A stretch of DNA of 64,000 nt from a virus, in IMG/VR virus record IMGVR_UViG_3300028920_000032, positions 1 to 64,000 of that record. One strand, written 5' to 3'. The translations under genes and the position numbers were made by a program. Numbering within the stretch: the first letter of the stretch is position 1; every line of letters begins with the position of its first letter. Shown here one piece after another: positions 35,634 to 44,534 of this stretch. The notes below the pieces were generated by a model. It was given only the letters and a program-made list of their open reading frames with translations. It searched no databases and had not been told where the DNA came from.

Positions 35634-38600
35634 TTATGTCGGTAAATCTACTGGTCTTATCCCTTCAACTATATTAGAATATTCGCTTTCTCTAACAATT
35701 CTTCCAGCTACAACTTCTACGGCTTTTACTTTATAATATTCTGGAACTCCAATAAGAGCTCCAGTGCCAGAAGCTGCTTTTGCTAAGCCATCAGTGAATA
35801 AATCTAGCCAATTTGTACCAAATGTACCTTTTGTAATACTTATTGTTGCCCTTTCACCCTTAGCATTGCTAGTAAATTTAATTCGATAAAATATACCATC
35901 ATGAGGATGTTCTAATTCAACTAGTTCACAAGTTAGATTATTTAAACCATTTCCAAAAGCTGTATTAAGACTATTTACCATGTTTTGACAAGTCCATGTC
36001 CCCGATGCTGGTGATGTAATATAATATTGATAAATAGTTGGCAAATATGTATCTTCTGCTGTAACCATAACAATTAAATAATATCTTATATTTGCTGTAT
36101 AATCAGTATCAGCAATTCCATCGCTTGTTGAAGAAAAAGAATCTAATAAATATTGTTCAGCAGGATATTGATCTATAAAAGTTATATTAGTTTCTATATA
36201 TTCATTTCCATCATCCTGTGAAACATAACTAAATGGGGAAGTTTCAGCAGGAGCTTTATATATTACATAACCATTTGCGCCAGATAAAGAATTCCAATTT
36301 AGTGTAACTTTTTCTTTATCTGTTGTTGTAGCTGTTAATGTAATAGTTTGCCACAATCTTTTACCATTTGAATTTTCAGTTATTTCTGACATTTCTGATT
36401 CATATTCTATAGTTAAATTATTTGAATCATCATAGTATTCATATTCACTTGAATCAGCAACGGCTGTAATTCTATACCAGTATGCTAATCCTGGGAGAGC
36501 ATTTGTATCTTCATAATAAGTATTTGTCGTATTATCAATTAAAATATATCCACTAGTTCTTAATGTTGATCTATAAATATAATATTTAGATGCATTAACA
36601 GCAGCATCCCATTCTATTCTAGCATGTAAACTACTTGGGGTTACGCCATTATCGTGTATTCCGCCAACTTTTATATTTTCTGGAGGATTCCAAAGTATAG
36701 CTCCAGTTTCACCATGAGTTGTTTTATCTCCACTATATTCTTCACTATGCCACTGTGACATACTATCCCAATCTTTGTCATTTATTGTACCACCACCAAG
36801 TGTAACATCACCACTGGCACTCCATCCATTATCAACTTGTATACGATAATAATAAATTTTACCTTCTTCTAAATTAGTGACACCAGCAACTGCACTGTCT
36901 GGCGTTGTACTTAATGCTGTAAATAGATCAATTCCTACTGTACCAGCTGTTAATGCGATGGATGAGGAGCTTCCATATGTGTTGGATGTAATTCTTATAT
37001 CAGTACTTTCAATAGTCGAACTAAATCCATATTCTTCTTCTTCAGCAAGTTCATTTATTATATTTGCTAATGCTTCCCAAGATTGACAATCAGCTCCAAT
37101 CAATACTATTTCAATTGCACTAGCTCCATCAACTGAAACTTTAAAACTATATTGCGTCATATTATTATTAAGCGGAGGAGTAGCATTAAGATCTGCAAAA
37201 TTTAACCCAAATTCTTGATAACCTTGATAAGCCGCTATGTCTTCTAATATATTTCTAGGATTTTGGAAGAAATCATAATTTGGTGGATCACCTGGATCAG
37301 TATAATCATATTGTGATGAATTACCATAAGGAGTTGTAAATGTATTCCATGATCCATTTTGACCTTCTTTTCTTTCAATTCTATAGCTAGAAGCAGAAAC
37401 TACAGAATCCCACTCTAAAATAATCCTGTCTGATTCCGTCGTAGATATTGTTATATTTAATGGAGATATGTCATAAGTTTTAGCATTGGTTATTACATTA
37501 TCCATTAAATCTTCTAAATCTTGAATTTCATTATCTGGAGTTGTTCGTATTGCAGATACATAAGCATCATAATAACCACGATATGCCATAGATAGTGATC
37601 CACTAGTTCTATTTAATCTTTGATTAACAAAATACCATTTCCAATAGTATAATTTACTACCATAAAGTGTGCCAGAATTATTTTCATTAGCTGCTGAATT
37701 TGTTGTTGGTTTCCAAGATTCACTTGAACCAAGTTGGTACCAAGTATCATTTGTAGCATGTTTTCCAAGTAGTTGATATATTTCTTCTCTTCTGTCTGGT
37801 ATGTCCCCAGATTGTGCACCACTATATGAGCTTCCAGAGAAAGCAATTAAAGCATTTAAATGAGTTGTTATTAATGCATCTAAATCATCATCATCCCATC
37901 TTGAATCATTTTCATCCCAGTCATTTGTGGCGGGATCACCTACTGCTGATTTCCAGTTACTTAACCAAGAAGACCAACTTGTATTCATTGTATTTGCTGC
38001 ACTTTTTCCAGGATCTGTTAAGTTTGTTTTCTCGTTTATAACTTCATAATTATATCCAATAATATCATTTAAATCTGATTGAATTGTTGATATAAGGGAG
38101 CTAATTGCATCTATTCTAGTTTCAAATTCTTCATGATATTGACTATATACTGAGCTCCAAATATTTTCACGACCGTCAGAAGCTGTTCCTTTTTTAACTG
38201 TGTCAATCATTGTTGGGTTTTTTATGAATTCTCTTTCAGCATCAAGATCTTCATCACTAAGATCTCCATCACCAGGAGTTGGCCAATAAGCATCAGTATA
38301 TGTATAATTCCACTGATATGGACTAATTCCACTATATGATGCACTATCAATATATATTATCCACCCTTCATCTGTAGCAGATGCGTCATATACTGCATAC
38401 CACCCTTCTCCAGCTAAAGGGTCTGGATCTCCCGCTCCACATGATATATGAAAAGATCCAGTAGTTGTACCTGAATGACCGGCAATTATCTCTGTATATT
38501 CTGAAGATGTTCCATTACCTGTTCCCCAATATGTATATCTCATTCTTTCAAATGGACTTGGGCTAGTTTCTGGCGCGCCAGCATCAATATCATCTATACC

Positions 38601-39296
38601 ATAATCTCCTAATGTTGAATCTAATCTAGTAAAGCCTGCATCTACATGAGTTGTATATGAATCTATTAAAATATTTGTTCTATAAACCCATCTACCATCA
38701 TATATAATTTTTCCCCAAAGTAAATTATTCTCGTCACCATAATGTTCTAATGGTTCTTTCATAGTAAAGTTCGAACCTGTTTCAAATGGGTTGGCTGCAT
38801 TTGTATATACTGTGCTTGGTTCAGCATTAATCCAAGCTACATCATCATCTGAGCCTAAGCTACTATATTTTTGATTTAGCAATACAAATGGATGTCTTTG
38901 GTATGGAACTTCTTTAGCATTAAATCTCATATATTCATAAGTGCTTAAAGTAGATATGTCAGTAAAAAAGAATTCTTCTTGTTGTCTTGATGCATCTGCA
39001 TTTTGCCACCATGTATTTGTTGGTGGTATATTAGGAGGATCATTAGTTTCACTTGGAGATAAATTAGCGGCTGAATCATAAACATAACCAATCATATGTT
39101 TAAGTTCATCATAGTGTTCAACTATTAAATCATTTATATGTTTATAGCAAGCTTCTAACAAATATGTTTCTGGTTGTCCAGTTGAAATAGTTCCATCTCC
39201 GTCTATGATATCTGTATAATATTCATAATTAGTGATTCCATTATAATATTTTTGTATTAAGTTTGCGCGTTGTTCTTTTTGACTTTCAGCTTCCAT
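35634..39296 (-). CDS. Large baseplate/fibre protein with FN3 domains (1,220 aa)
   Basis: The ATG at 39296 follows AAGGAAAT. The N-terminal 600 residues are unassigned and rich in Trp, Tyr and Asp. Three fibronectin type III-like domains follow at about 605-670, 890-945 and 989-1065, with cores such as DRIILEWDSVVSASSYRIER, ARIEWDAAVNASKYYIYRS and KVTLNWNSLSGANGYVIYK. Two IN-motif-like modules (SFKVSVDGASAIEIVLIGAD, and one near SPASGTWTCQNMVNSLN) are interleaved. FN3 domains are common in phage tail proteins and are thought to bind cell surfaces weakly. It lies immediately upstream of the gp25-type gene. Confidence 0.8.
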   Translation of the reverse strand: MEAESQKEQRANLIQKYYNGITNYEYYTDIIDGDGTISTGQPETYLLEACYKHINDLIVEHYDELKHMIGYVYDSAANLSPSETNDPPNIPPTNTWWQNADASRQQEEFFFTDISTLSTYEYMRFNAKEVPYQRHPFVLLNQKYSSLGSDDDVAWINAEPSTVYTNAANPFETGSNFTMKEPLEHYGDENNLLWGKIIYDGRWVYRTNILIDSYTTHVDAGFTRLDSTLGDYGIDDIDAGAPETSPSPFERMRYTYWGTGNGTSSEYTEIIAGHSGTTTGSFHISCGAGDPDPLAGEGWYAVYDASATDEGWIIYIDSASYSGISPYQWNYTYTDAYWPTPGDGDLSDEDLDAEREFIKNPTMIDTVKKGTASDGRENIWSSVYSQYHEEFETRIDAISSLISTIQSDLNDIIGYNYEVINEKTNLTDPGKSAANTMNTSWSSWLSNWKSAVGDPATNDWDENDSRWDDDDLDALITTHLNALIAFSGSSYSGAQSGDIPDRREEIYQLLGKHATNDTWYQLGSSESWKPTTNSAANENNSGTLYGSKLYYWKWYFVNQRLNRTSGSLSMAYRGYYDAYVSAIRTTPDNEIQDLEDLMDNVITNAKTYDISPLNITISTTESDRIILEWDSVVSASSYRIERKEGQNGSWNTFTTPYGNSSQYDYTDPGDPPNYDFFQNPRNILEDIAAYQGYQEFGLNFADLNATPPLNNNMTQYSFKVSVDGASAIEIVLIGADCQSWEALANIINELAEEEEYGFSSTIESTDIRITSNTYGSSSSIALTAGTVGIDLFTALSTTPDSAVAGVTNLEEGKIYYYRIQVDNGWSASGDVTLGGGTINDKDWDSMSQWHSEEYSGDKTTHGETGAILWNPPENIKVGGIHDNGVTPSSLHARIEWDAAVNASKYYIYRSTLRTSGYILIDNTTNTYYEDTNALPGLAYWYRITAVADSSEYEYYDDSNNLTIEYESEMSEITENSNGKRLWQTITLTATTTDKEKVTLNWNSLSGANGYVIYKAPAETSPFSYVSQDDGNEYIETNITFIDQYPAEQYLLDSFSSTSDGIADTDYTANIRYYLIVMVTAEDTYLPTIYQYYITSPASGTWTCQNMVNSLNTAFGNGLNNLTCELVELEHPHDGIFYRIKFTSNAKGERATISITKGTFGTNWLDLFTDGLAKAASGTGALIGVPEYYKVKAVEVVAGRIVRESEYSNIVEGIRPVDLPT

Positions 39297-39307
39297 ATAT
39301 TATTTCC

Positions 39308-39772
39308 TTAAGAAGTTTTTACTTTATCTGAAGCAGTTGTAATTTTTCCTTTTACTTTTGTTGGAAGTAAAGGTTTAAGTGCACCGAATAATGCCGCAAC
39401 TACTGGGCTTGGTGCATTTGGCGGATGTGGAGTAGCTAAGTTTGTTTGAAGTGTACTAACTAAAGCTTCCATAAAAGACATGAATTGAGAATCTGTAGTC
39501 ATATCAATTGTTATCTCATCATCTTTTCTTGCAATGCCTTTTAATTGTCCGCCACAGTTTAATTTAATTTCGGGTGCTTTTATTTCTGCAGTCTTTGAAT
39601 TATCTTTAACTAATATATCATTAATGACAATTGCTATAGCTTCTAATAATTCTATGATAGTAGGCGCGTTTTTAGCCATCTCATTTCTTACTGGATTCAT
39701 GTTGAAACCTTTCTTCTCAGCTTCATCTTTTAATTTACTAAAAATGACATCTTTATCAAATATTTTAGCCAT
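39308..39772 (-). CDS. Unknown tail-region protein (154 aa)
   Basis: The ATG at 39772 has AAGGAG nine bases upstream. The N-terminus is helical (MAKIFDKDVIFSKLKDEAEK), followed by ELLEAIAIVINDILV and a strand region around KAPEIKLNCGG. The C-terminus is Pro/Ala-rich and then basic. It lies between the 306-aa unknown protein and the FN3 protein, in the core baseplate cluster, so a baseplate or tail assembly role is likely from position. No family is recognised. Confidence 0.75.
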   Translation of the reverse strand: MAKIFDKDVIFSKLKDEAEKKGFNMNPVRNEMAKNAPTIIELLEAIAIVINDILVKDNSKTAEIKAPEIKLNCGGQLKGIARKDDEITIDMTTDSQFMSFMEALVSTLQTNLATPHPPNAPSPVVAALFGALKPLLPTKVKGKITTASDKVKTS

Positions 39773-39784
39773 TATATTTTCTCC

Positions 39785-40705
39785 TTAATACTCACTCTCT
39801 ACTGAATCTAAAGCTTCCATTGCAGTTGATATACTATCAAGTGGAGTTGCCGCCACTGGGTAACCACCAAAGAAATCATAGACCGTACTACCAAATGCAG
39901 CCGGACCTAGTTTTTCTAACATGAATGATAAAAGTAACATTCCATATTTTACTGATGCTTCTTCAGGATTAGATACAAATTCTTGTAATATAGTTACTAT
40001 CAATGTTATCTGATCAACCTGTGGTTGAACACTAGCTAATTTTGTTGCTATGTCTGCTAACGCACTTTGTACTATAGGTGAATTAGGACCTAGAAATTTT
40101 GACAATATTGCTTTTGGTGTAGCAGCAATTGCTGATGGTAATTTAATAAGTGTCTCAATTAAATAACTAGCCATATCAATTAATGCAGTAGTAATAGCAC
40201 CAGTTTCTGTACCATTAAACCAGTATGCTAAAATGGTATCAGGTGTCATTGATTGTCTAGTCATTGAAAACGAATAAGCCCAAACATCATCCATATTTAT
40301 TGTTGTCACAGCAGTTGAACTTTTTCTACCCGATTCAGTAGTAGCTGACATTGTTACTTCTACTGGTGTTTCATCTTCAGTGTCATCTCTATCTGCCCAA
40401 CCATGTACTTGAGTAATTTCTGTTAGTGGAAACTTTTCATTATATATTTTATATGACATGCCATCAATTGTAGAGGTAGTCTTAAAATTATTCTCTTTAA
40501 TAAATCTAAATTCATAAACTCTTTCTGCAGGGTTATTAAGAGCGTTAGCAACTAGTTGTTGAACTCTTGGATCATTTCTTTCTAATGCTTCCATTTCTTC
40601 TGTTGGCGTATATCCTTTAATAACAAGTGTTAATCGGTCTGGAAATTGTTCTTCAGGAATTCGAATTATTAATTTTTTAAATTTATTTGTATTAACATTA
40701 GCCAT
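39785..40705 (-). CDS. Unknown tail-region protein (306 aa)
   Basis: Starts at 40705 after GGGGG. The N-terminal half (residues 1-150) is beta-rich, with IIRIPEEQFPDRLTLVIKGY and MTRQSMTPDTILAYWFNG. The C-terminal half is Ala/Leu/Ile-rich amphipathic helix (SAIAATPKAILSKFL, ITLIVTILQEFV) without clear charged flanks for true membrane spans. It directly follows the spike gene, where a hub or spike-associated role is plausible. Family unknown. Confidence 0.75.
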   Translation of the reverse strand: MANVNTNKFKKLIIRIPEEQFPDRLTLVIKGYTPTEEMEALERNDPRVQQLVANALNNPAERVYEFRFIKENNFKTTSTIDGMSYKIYNEKFPLTEITQVHGWADRDDTEDETPVEVTMSATTESGRKSSTAVTTINMDDVWAYSFSMTRQSMTPDTILAYWFNGTETGAITTALIDMASYLIETLIKLPSAIAATPKAILSKFLGPNSPIVQSALADIATKLASVQPQVDQITLIVTILQEFVSNPEEASVKYGMLLLSFMLEKLGPAAFGSTVYDFFGGYPVAATPLDSISTAMEALDSVESEY

Positions 40706-40711
40706 TAAACA

Positions 40712-41620
40712 TTAACCCCCAACAATAGTCTTTGTAGATCCTACATGTGTTTGCATGCATGTGAATGGACATATACAATTTGATGTTACTACACCGGCAG
40801 CTCCAAATTCACCAGGAGGCCCAACTACTAATGTTTCTCCATCGATTTTTACAACTAATCCATTTATATTAATTGATCCATTTTCTAAACTTTGAATATT
40901 TATTTGACACTTATCAGAACCTTTTATATTTATAAATCCTTCTTTAACTGATAACTCATCTCCCAATGCAGATTTCATTGTTATTCCACTGTCATCTATT
41001 GTGATCTCATGCACTCTTCCATCAGCTGTTCTAACTCCTAAAACAAGTGCACCATCTCTTAATGATACATATGAAGAAGATGATGTTGAAGTAGTAATTC
41101 CGAATGGTTCATACTCATAATCTAATTGATTTTTGTGGATGAGTTCCATCTTTGATTCATTTATAACAATTAAATTTTCTACCGAATTACTATCAGATTG
41201 AGTATCTGGATTGTCAATAGAAGGATACTGTGTTTTTAATATTATAGTTGTTGGATCGTTATTTGCTTCAGCAGGTATACTAGGTACTGTTTCAACAACA
41301 GGATATCCAACTGAATCACTTGCTTCTTCATTTATCTTTTTTAATGGTGCAAATGGATAAGCTCCAATCCATACTGGGAAATTAGAATTTCCATTTTCAA
41401 ATATAACATAACCATCAGCATGAATAGGTGGAAGCATGAAAAAACCCATACCAGACAAGCCACCATATGGTGTCAATACGGGACACCATGTATGTGATTC
41501 TTCGTTATAATTGAGTACACCATCTCTTTGATATATATGCACTAATATTTTATTCATTCCCGTTGGGTCATTGTTATCTAAACATTTTGCTCTATATATA
41601 CCAAACAATTTATTTTCCAT
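40712..41620 (-). CDS. Baseplate central spike protein, gp5 OB-fold type
   Basis: The N-terminal domain (MENKLFGIYRAKCLDNNDPT, then ILVHIYQRD, WCPVLTPYGG and GFFMLPPIHADGYVIFENG) is a gp5/VgrG-type OB-fold. A linker and a beta-helical spike segment follow (ITIDDSGITMKSALGDELSV, CQINIQSLENGSININGLVV). The C-terminus has Cys at CICPFTC and a His in QTHVGS, which may bind metal at a pointed tip. There is no lysozyme domain as in T4 gp5. The OB domain docks on the hub and the spike pierces the outer membrane or envelope. The ATG has AAGGA upstream. The tip interpretation is inference. Confidence 0.85.
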   Translation of the reverse strand: MENKLFGIYRAKCLDNNDPTGMNKILVHIYQRDGVLNYNEESHTWCPVLTPYGGLSGMGFFMLPPIHADGYVIFENGNSNFPVWIGAYPFAPLKKINEEASDSVGYPVVETVPSIPAEANNDPTTIILKTQYPSIDNPDTQSDSNSVENLIVINESKMELIHKNQLDYEYEPFGITTSTSSSSYVSLRDGALVLGVRTADGRVHEITIDDSGITMKSALGDELSVKEGFINIKGSDKCQINIQSLENGSININGLVVKIDGETLVVGPPGEFGAAGVVTSNCICPFTCMQTHVGSTKTIVGG

Positions 41621-41631
41621 ATTAACTATCC

Positions 41632-41964
41632 TTATATTAATATTCCTATTAAAGTATTATAATCTGGTATTAAAATTGACCTATCAACATAGAAATCTTT
41701 AGGATGCCACAAATAATTATATCCCATTATTACCCAAAATAAATATGGTGTACCATAATGAAGATTTGAGATATTGTCAGGCCTATATTCATATTTTGCT
41801 TCTATTTTCCAAGCTTCAGAAGCGACATTCGATCTTATACGATTTAGTAGTGTAAAATTCTTTTTACCAAGTCGCATTACTTTTATGTCACTATCATAGA
41901 TAGTAAAATATTGTCTTAATCTAGAATATATATTATTAGTAGGTACTTCGCCTTCTTTAGCCAT
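41632..41964 (-). CDS. Baseplate wedge subunit, gp53-like
   Basis: 110 residues. The pattern YEYRPDNISNLHYGTPYLFW followed by VIMGYNYLWHPKDFYVDRS and ILIPDYNTL matches the LysM-like gp53 family of T4-type baseplates (YRPDxIS ... YGxPxLWWxI ... NxIxxPxD ... LxIP). The ATG at 41964 has AAGGAG nine bases upstream. The position between the tube-initiator and spike genes agrees. gp53 joins wedges around the hub. Confidence 0.85.
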   Translation of the reverse strand: MAKEGEVPTNNIYSRLRQYFTIYDSDIKVMRLGKKNFTLLNRIRSNVASEAWKIEAKYEYRPDNISNLHYGTPYLFWVIMGYNYLWHPKDFYVDRSILIPDYNTLIGILI

Positions 41965-41982
41965 CTTTTACTCCTTGTTATA

Positions 41983-44520
41983 TTATTGTGGTGCCCATAA
42001 TAATACTTCATTATCTGTAACCGCTGGACCGATTTCAATAAGAGAAACTGAAATTACAATATTAGAATAATGTCTTTCATTTGCACCTATTATCCCACCC
42101 TTGTATTCAAAGCTAACGTTTTCACATAGCCACAATGATCTCATAGAATGAAATTTATAACCACCACTACTTAGTGAAAACCAATTTGTTCTGAATGTTG
42201 GATGTGATTCATTCAATTGACTATTATTTGAATCTTCAATCATTCCCGTAGAAGATCCTGTAGTATTCTCTAATCCTCCATACCAAACTTGTACAATTGG
42301 CGTCCCAAGTTTATATTTTGGATCTGACATGTTTGGTAATACCAAATTGCGAAAATTTCTTATTAGATAATTATAAATATATTCTTCAGTCCAATTTTTC
42401 ATTCCCATTGAGCTTATTGAATTACCAGATTCACCTAAATGATTATTGCCTGTTACTAGATATTCTAATTCTAAACCAATCTTTCTTTCATTACTATATT
42501 TATATACTTGAGCGGGAGTACTTCTTGCTAATGTAGAAATAGCAGAATAAGAAGCACCTTTGCTTTCTCCACTTATTTTAGGCTCAAACTGAAACGGTAA
42601 ATAGCAAATCTCATTTTGAGATGTTTGAAATTTCATACTTCTTTTAGTATATATTTTTAAATATCCAACATTTTCTGGATGATTAGATATACTTAAGTAA
42701 CTTCTATTTGAGTGATAATCACTTCTTTGATTTTCTCTATTTTTTTCTAAATCTGTTGTTTCTATTTTATTAGAATCTCTTTTATAATAATCAGATCTTC
42801 TATTTGATTCTGCTGTATTTAAAGCATCAGCAAGTTGAGCATTGGGTCTATCTGCTTCAAACGAATTGAAATCTTCTTTATTATACTGAGAGAAGTCTTT
42901 GTATGTTTCAACCATAGATAATTTATTTTGTAATTGTGCTCCGATATATTTTGTGGCAAATTCTTTTGCATATCTAAATGATTTAGCCGCTGAAAATAAA
43001 ATATCAACTATGGCACTTACAAGTGGCACATTTGGAGTATCGCCAATTACTCGTGAAATTATATTTGATGGTTTTACCTGAGTGACTATATTTTTTTCTG
43101 TTTTATTTATTTCTATGCCAACATCAATTTGATCTTTATTTACTTTTTCAGAAGGATTGTCTGATATTTGTATGATAGAAGAAGCTTCTTCAGGATCAGC
43201 AGTATTTATTTCGCCAGGCTCTTTAAAAACAGTTGGATTTAAAACTCCTGTTGATTTTGAGCTTTTGTCAATATCTGTATTGATGCTTGATCTAGTCTTT
43301 TCAGTCTTTTCGTCTGGTGAATCTAATTCGTTTATAAATTTCTCAACTACATCTTCAGCTGATTCAATATTATTAATATTCTTTTCATTTTTGTTTGCTG
43401 TTTCTTCTAAATTATTTATTAATTTAGAAGACTCTTGATCAGTTATGTCTAATTCTATTTGTTGCTTTGTTTCTTCAATTGCTGCTGTAGTAATTTCGTT
43501 TGGTGTTTTTTCATCACCTTTATCAGCAAGACTTATATTATTAACTAATTTATCATCTGTGTCTACTGAATCAATATTATTTCGTTCTTTTTCAGATTTA
43601 TTCAATTGGTTTTCTAAGACTTTGTTTTCATCTACATTTTTTCTGTTAATTAGTGAAGTATCATAACTATCGATTTTTGAAGCTTCATCATCCTTTAATT
43701 TTTTATTTACAATTGAAGATTCAATGTGTTCATTAATACTATCACTAGATTTATTAATGAAATCAGGAAATTCCCCTATTCCATAAACTCTTTTATCTGT
43801 TTTATCTTCAGATTCAGGGACGCTGCTTATATTCTTCTCATCTTTCTCAACTAATGTATCAACTGCTTGTTCACTCTTTCTTGTAGTAATATTTAGTTCT
43901 GCGATAGTTTGTGATTCTTTTTCATCTATAATAGTAGACGGTATAGATTCTATGTTTTTCTTTTGACTTAATGGTGTAATATCAATTTCTTGAGTACCTT
44001 TTTCTACTCTATCAGGGAAAATAAAATAATAATATTCTTTTAGTTGTTTTGCTAATAAAGAGAAAATAATATCAGTCATTATTTTTCTTGATGCGTCATT
44101 TGGCATATCAATTTGGTCGGATATTTTTTCTGTCCCTTTAATAACACTAATTGAATCATTAAGTAATTTAATTGTTTTGTCTAAGTTTTGATTACTTATT
44201 TCATTTATTTTTTTTCTGCTTATGTCTCCATAGTCTTGTGTTCTACTTGGAGTCTGTATGTTTAAAGATTCACCAGCTGCACTTGCTATAATACTACTAG
44301 CTTTTTCAATTTTATTAGACACATCATTGAATAAATATACAGAAGTTGTTTTATCAGCTTTACGTAAAGTATATAAAAGATTGCGTATTTCTGTTAAAGT
44401 TTTTATATTTGCTTGTTGTGGTGTGATAACAGCATCTGCAATTTTTTCTAATAAATTGTTTACAGTTGAGTTTACATCAATTATTTCTTTTGATTTAGTT
44501 GGTTCTTTTTTAATATCCAT
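41983..44520 (-). CDS. Tube-initiator/LysM-type tail protein with a very long disordered linker (845 aa)
   Basis: The start at 44520 has GAGGT upstream. Residues 1-150 are helical. Residues about 150-560 are a charged, Ser/Asp/Glu/Lys/Asn-rich low-complexity stretch with recurring ENK, DKS and INN motifs and no folded pattern. The C-terminal 250 residues contain YLPFQFEPKISGESKGASYS, then RSTPAQVYKYSNERKIGLEL. This matches the 'FxFNPxxIxxxKxxxxxxxxxxxRxxPxxxYxxGxRxIxFxL' pattern of contractile-tail tube-initiator/LysM proteins (T4 gp48/gp54 or XkdP-like roles). It lies between tape measure and gp53. The C-terminal call is moderate; the linker is clearly seen. Confidence 0.75.
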   Translation of the reverse strand: MDIKKEPTKSKEIIDVNSTVNNLLEKIADAVITPQQANIKTLTEIRNLLYTLRKADKTTSVYLFNDVSNKIEKASSIIASAAGESLNIQTPSRTQDYGDISRKKINEISNQNLDKTIKLLNDSISVIKGTEKISDQIDMPNDASRKIMTDIIFSLLAKQLKEYYYFIFPDRVEKGTQEIDITPLSQKKNIESIPSTIIDEKESQTIAELNITTRKSEQAVDTLVEKDEKNISSVPESEDKTDKRVYGIGEFPDFINKSSDSINEHIESSIVNKKLKDDEASKIDSYDTSLINRKNVDENKVLENQLNKSEKERNNIDSVDTDDKLVNNISLADKGDEKTPNEITTAAIEETKQQIELDITDQESSKLINNLEETANKNEKNINNIESAEDVVEKFINELDSPDEKTEKTRSSINTDIDKSSKSTGVLNPTVFKEPGEINTADPEEASSIIQISDNPSEKVNKDQIDVGIEINKTEKNIVTQVKPSNIISRVIGDTPNVPLVSAIVDILFSAAKSFRYAKEFATKYIGAQLQNKLSMVETYKDFSQYNKEDFNSFEADRPNAQLADALNTAESNRRSDYYKRDSNKIETTDLEKNRENQRSDYHSNRSYLSISNHPENVGYLKIYTKRSMKFQTSQNEICYLPFQFEPKISGESKGASYSAISTLARSTPAQVYKYSNERKIGLELEYLVTGNNHLGESGNSISSMGMKNWTEEYIYNYLIRNFRNLVLPNMSDPKYKLGTPIVQVWYGGLENTTGSSTGMIEDSNNSQLNESHPTFRTNWFSLSSGGYKFHSMRSLWLCENVSFEYKGGIIGANERHYSNIVISVSLIEIGPAVTDNEVLLWAPQ

Positions 44521-44534
44521 TTAATATACCTCAA

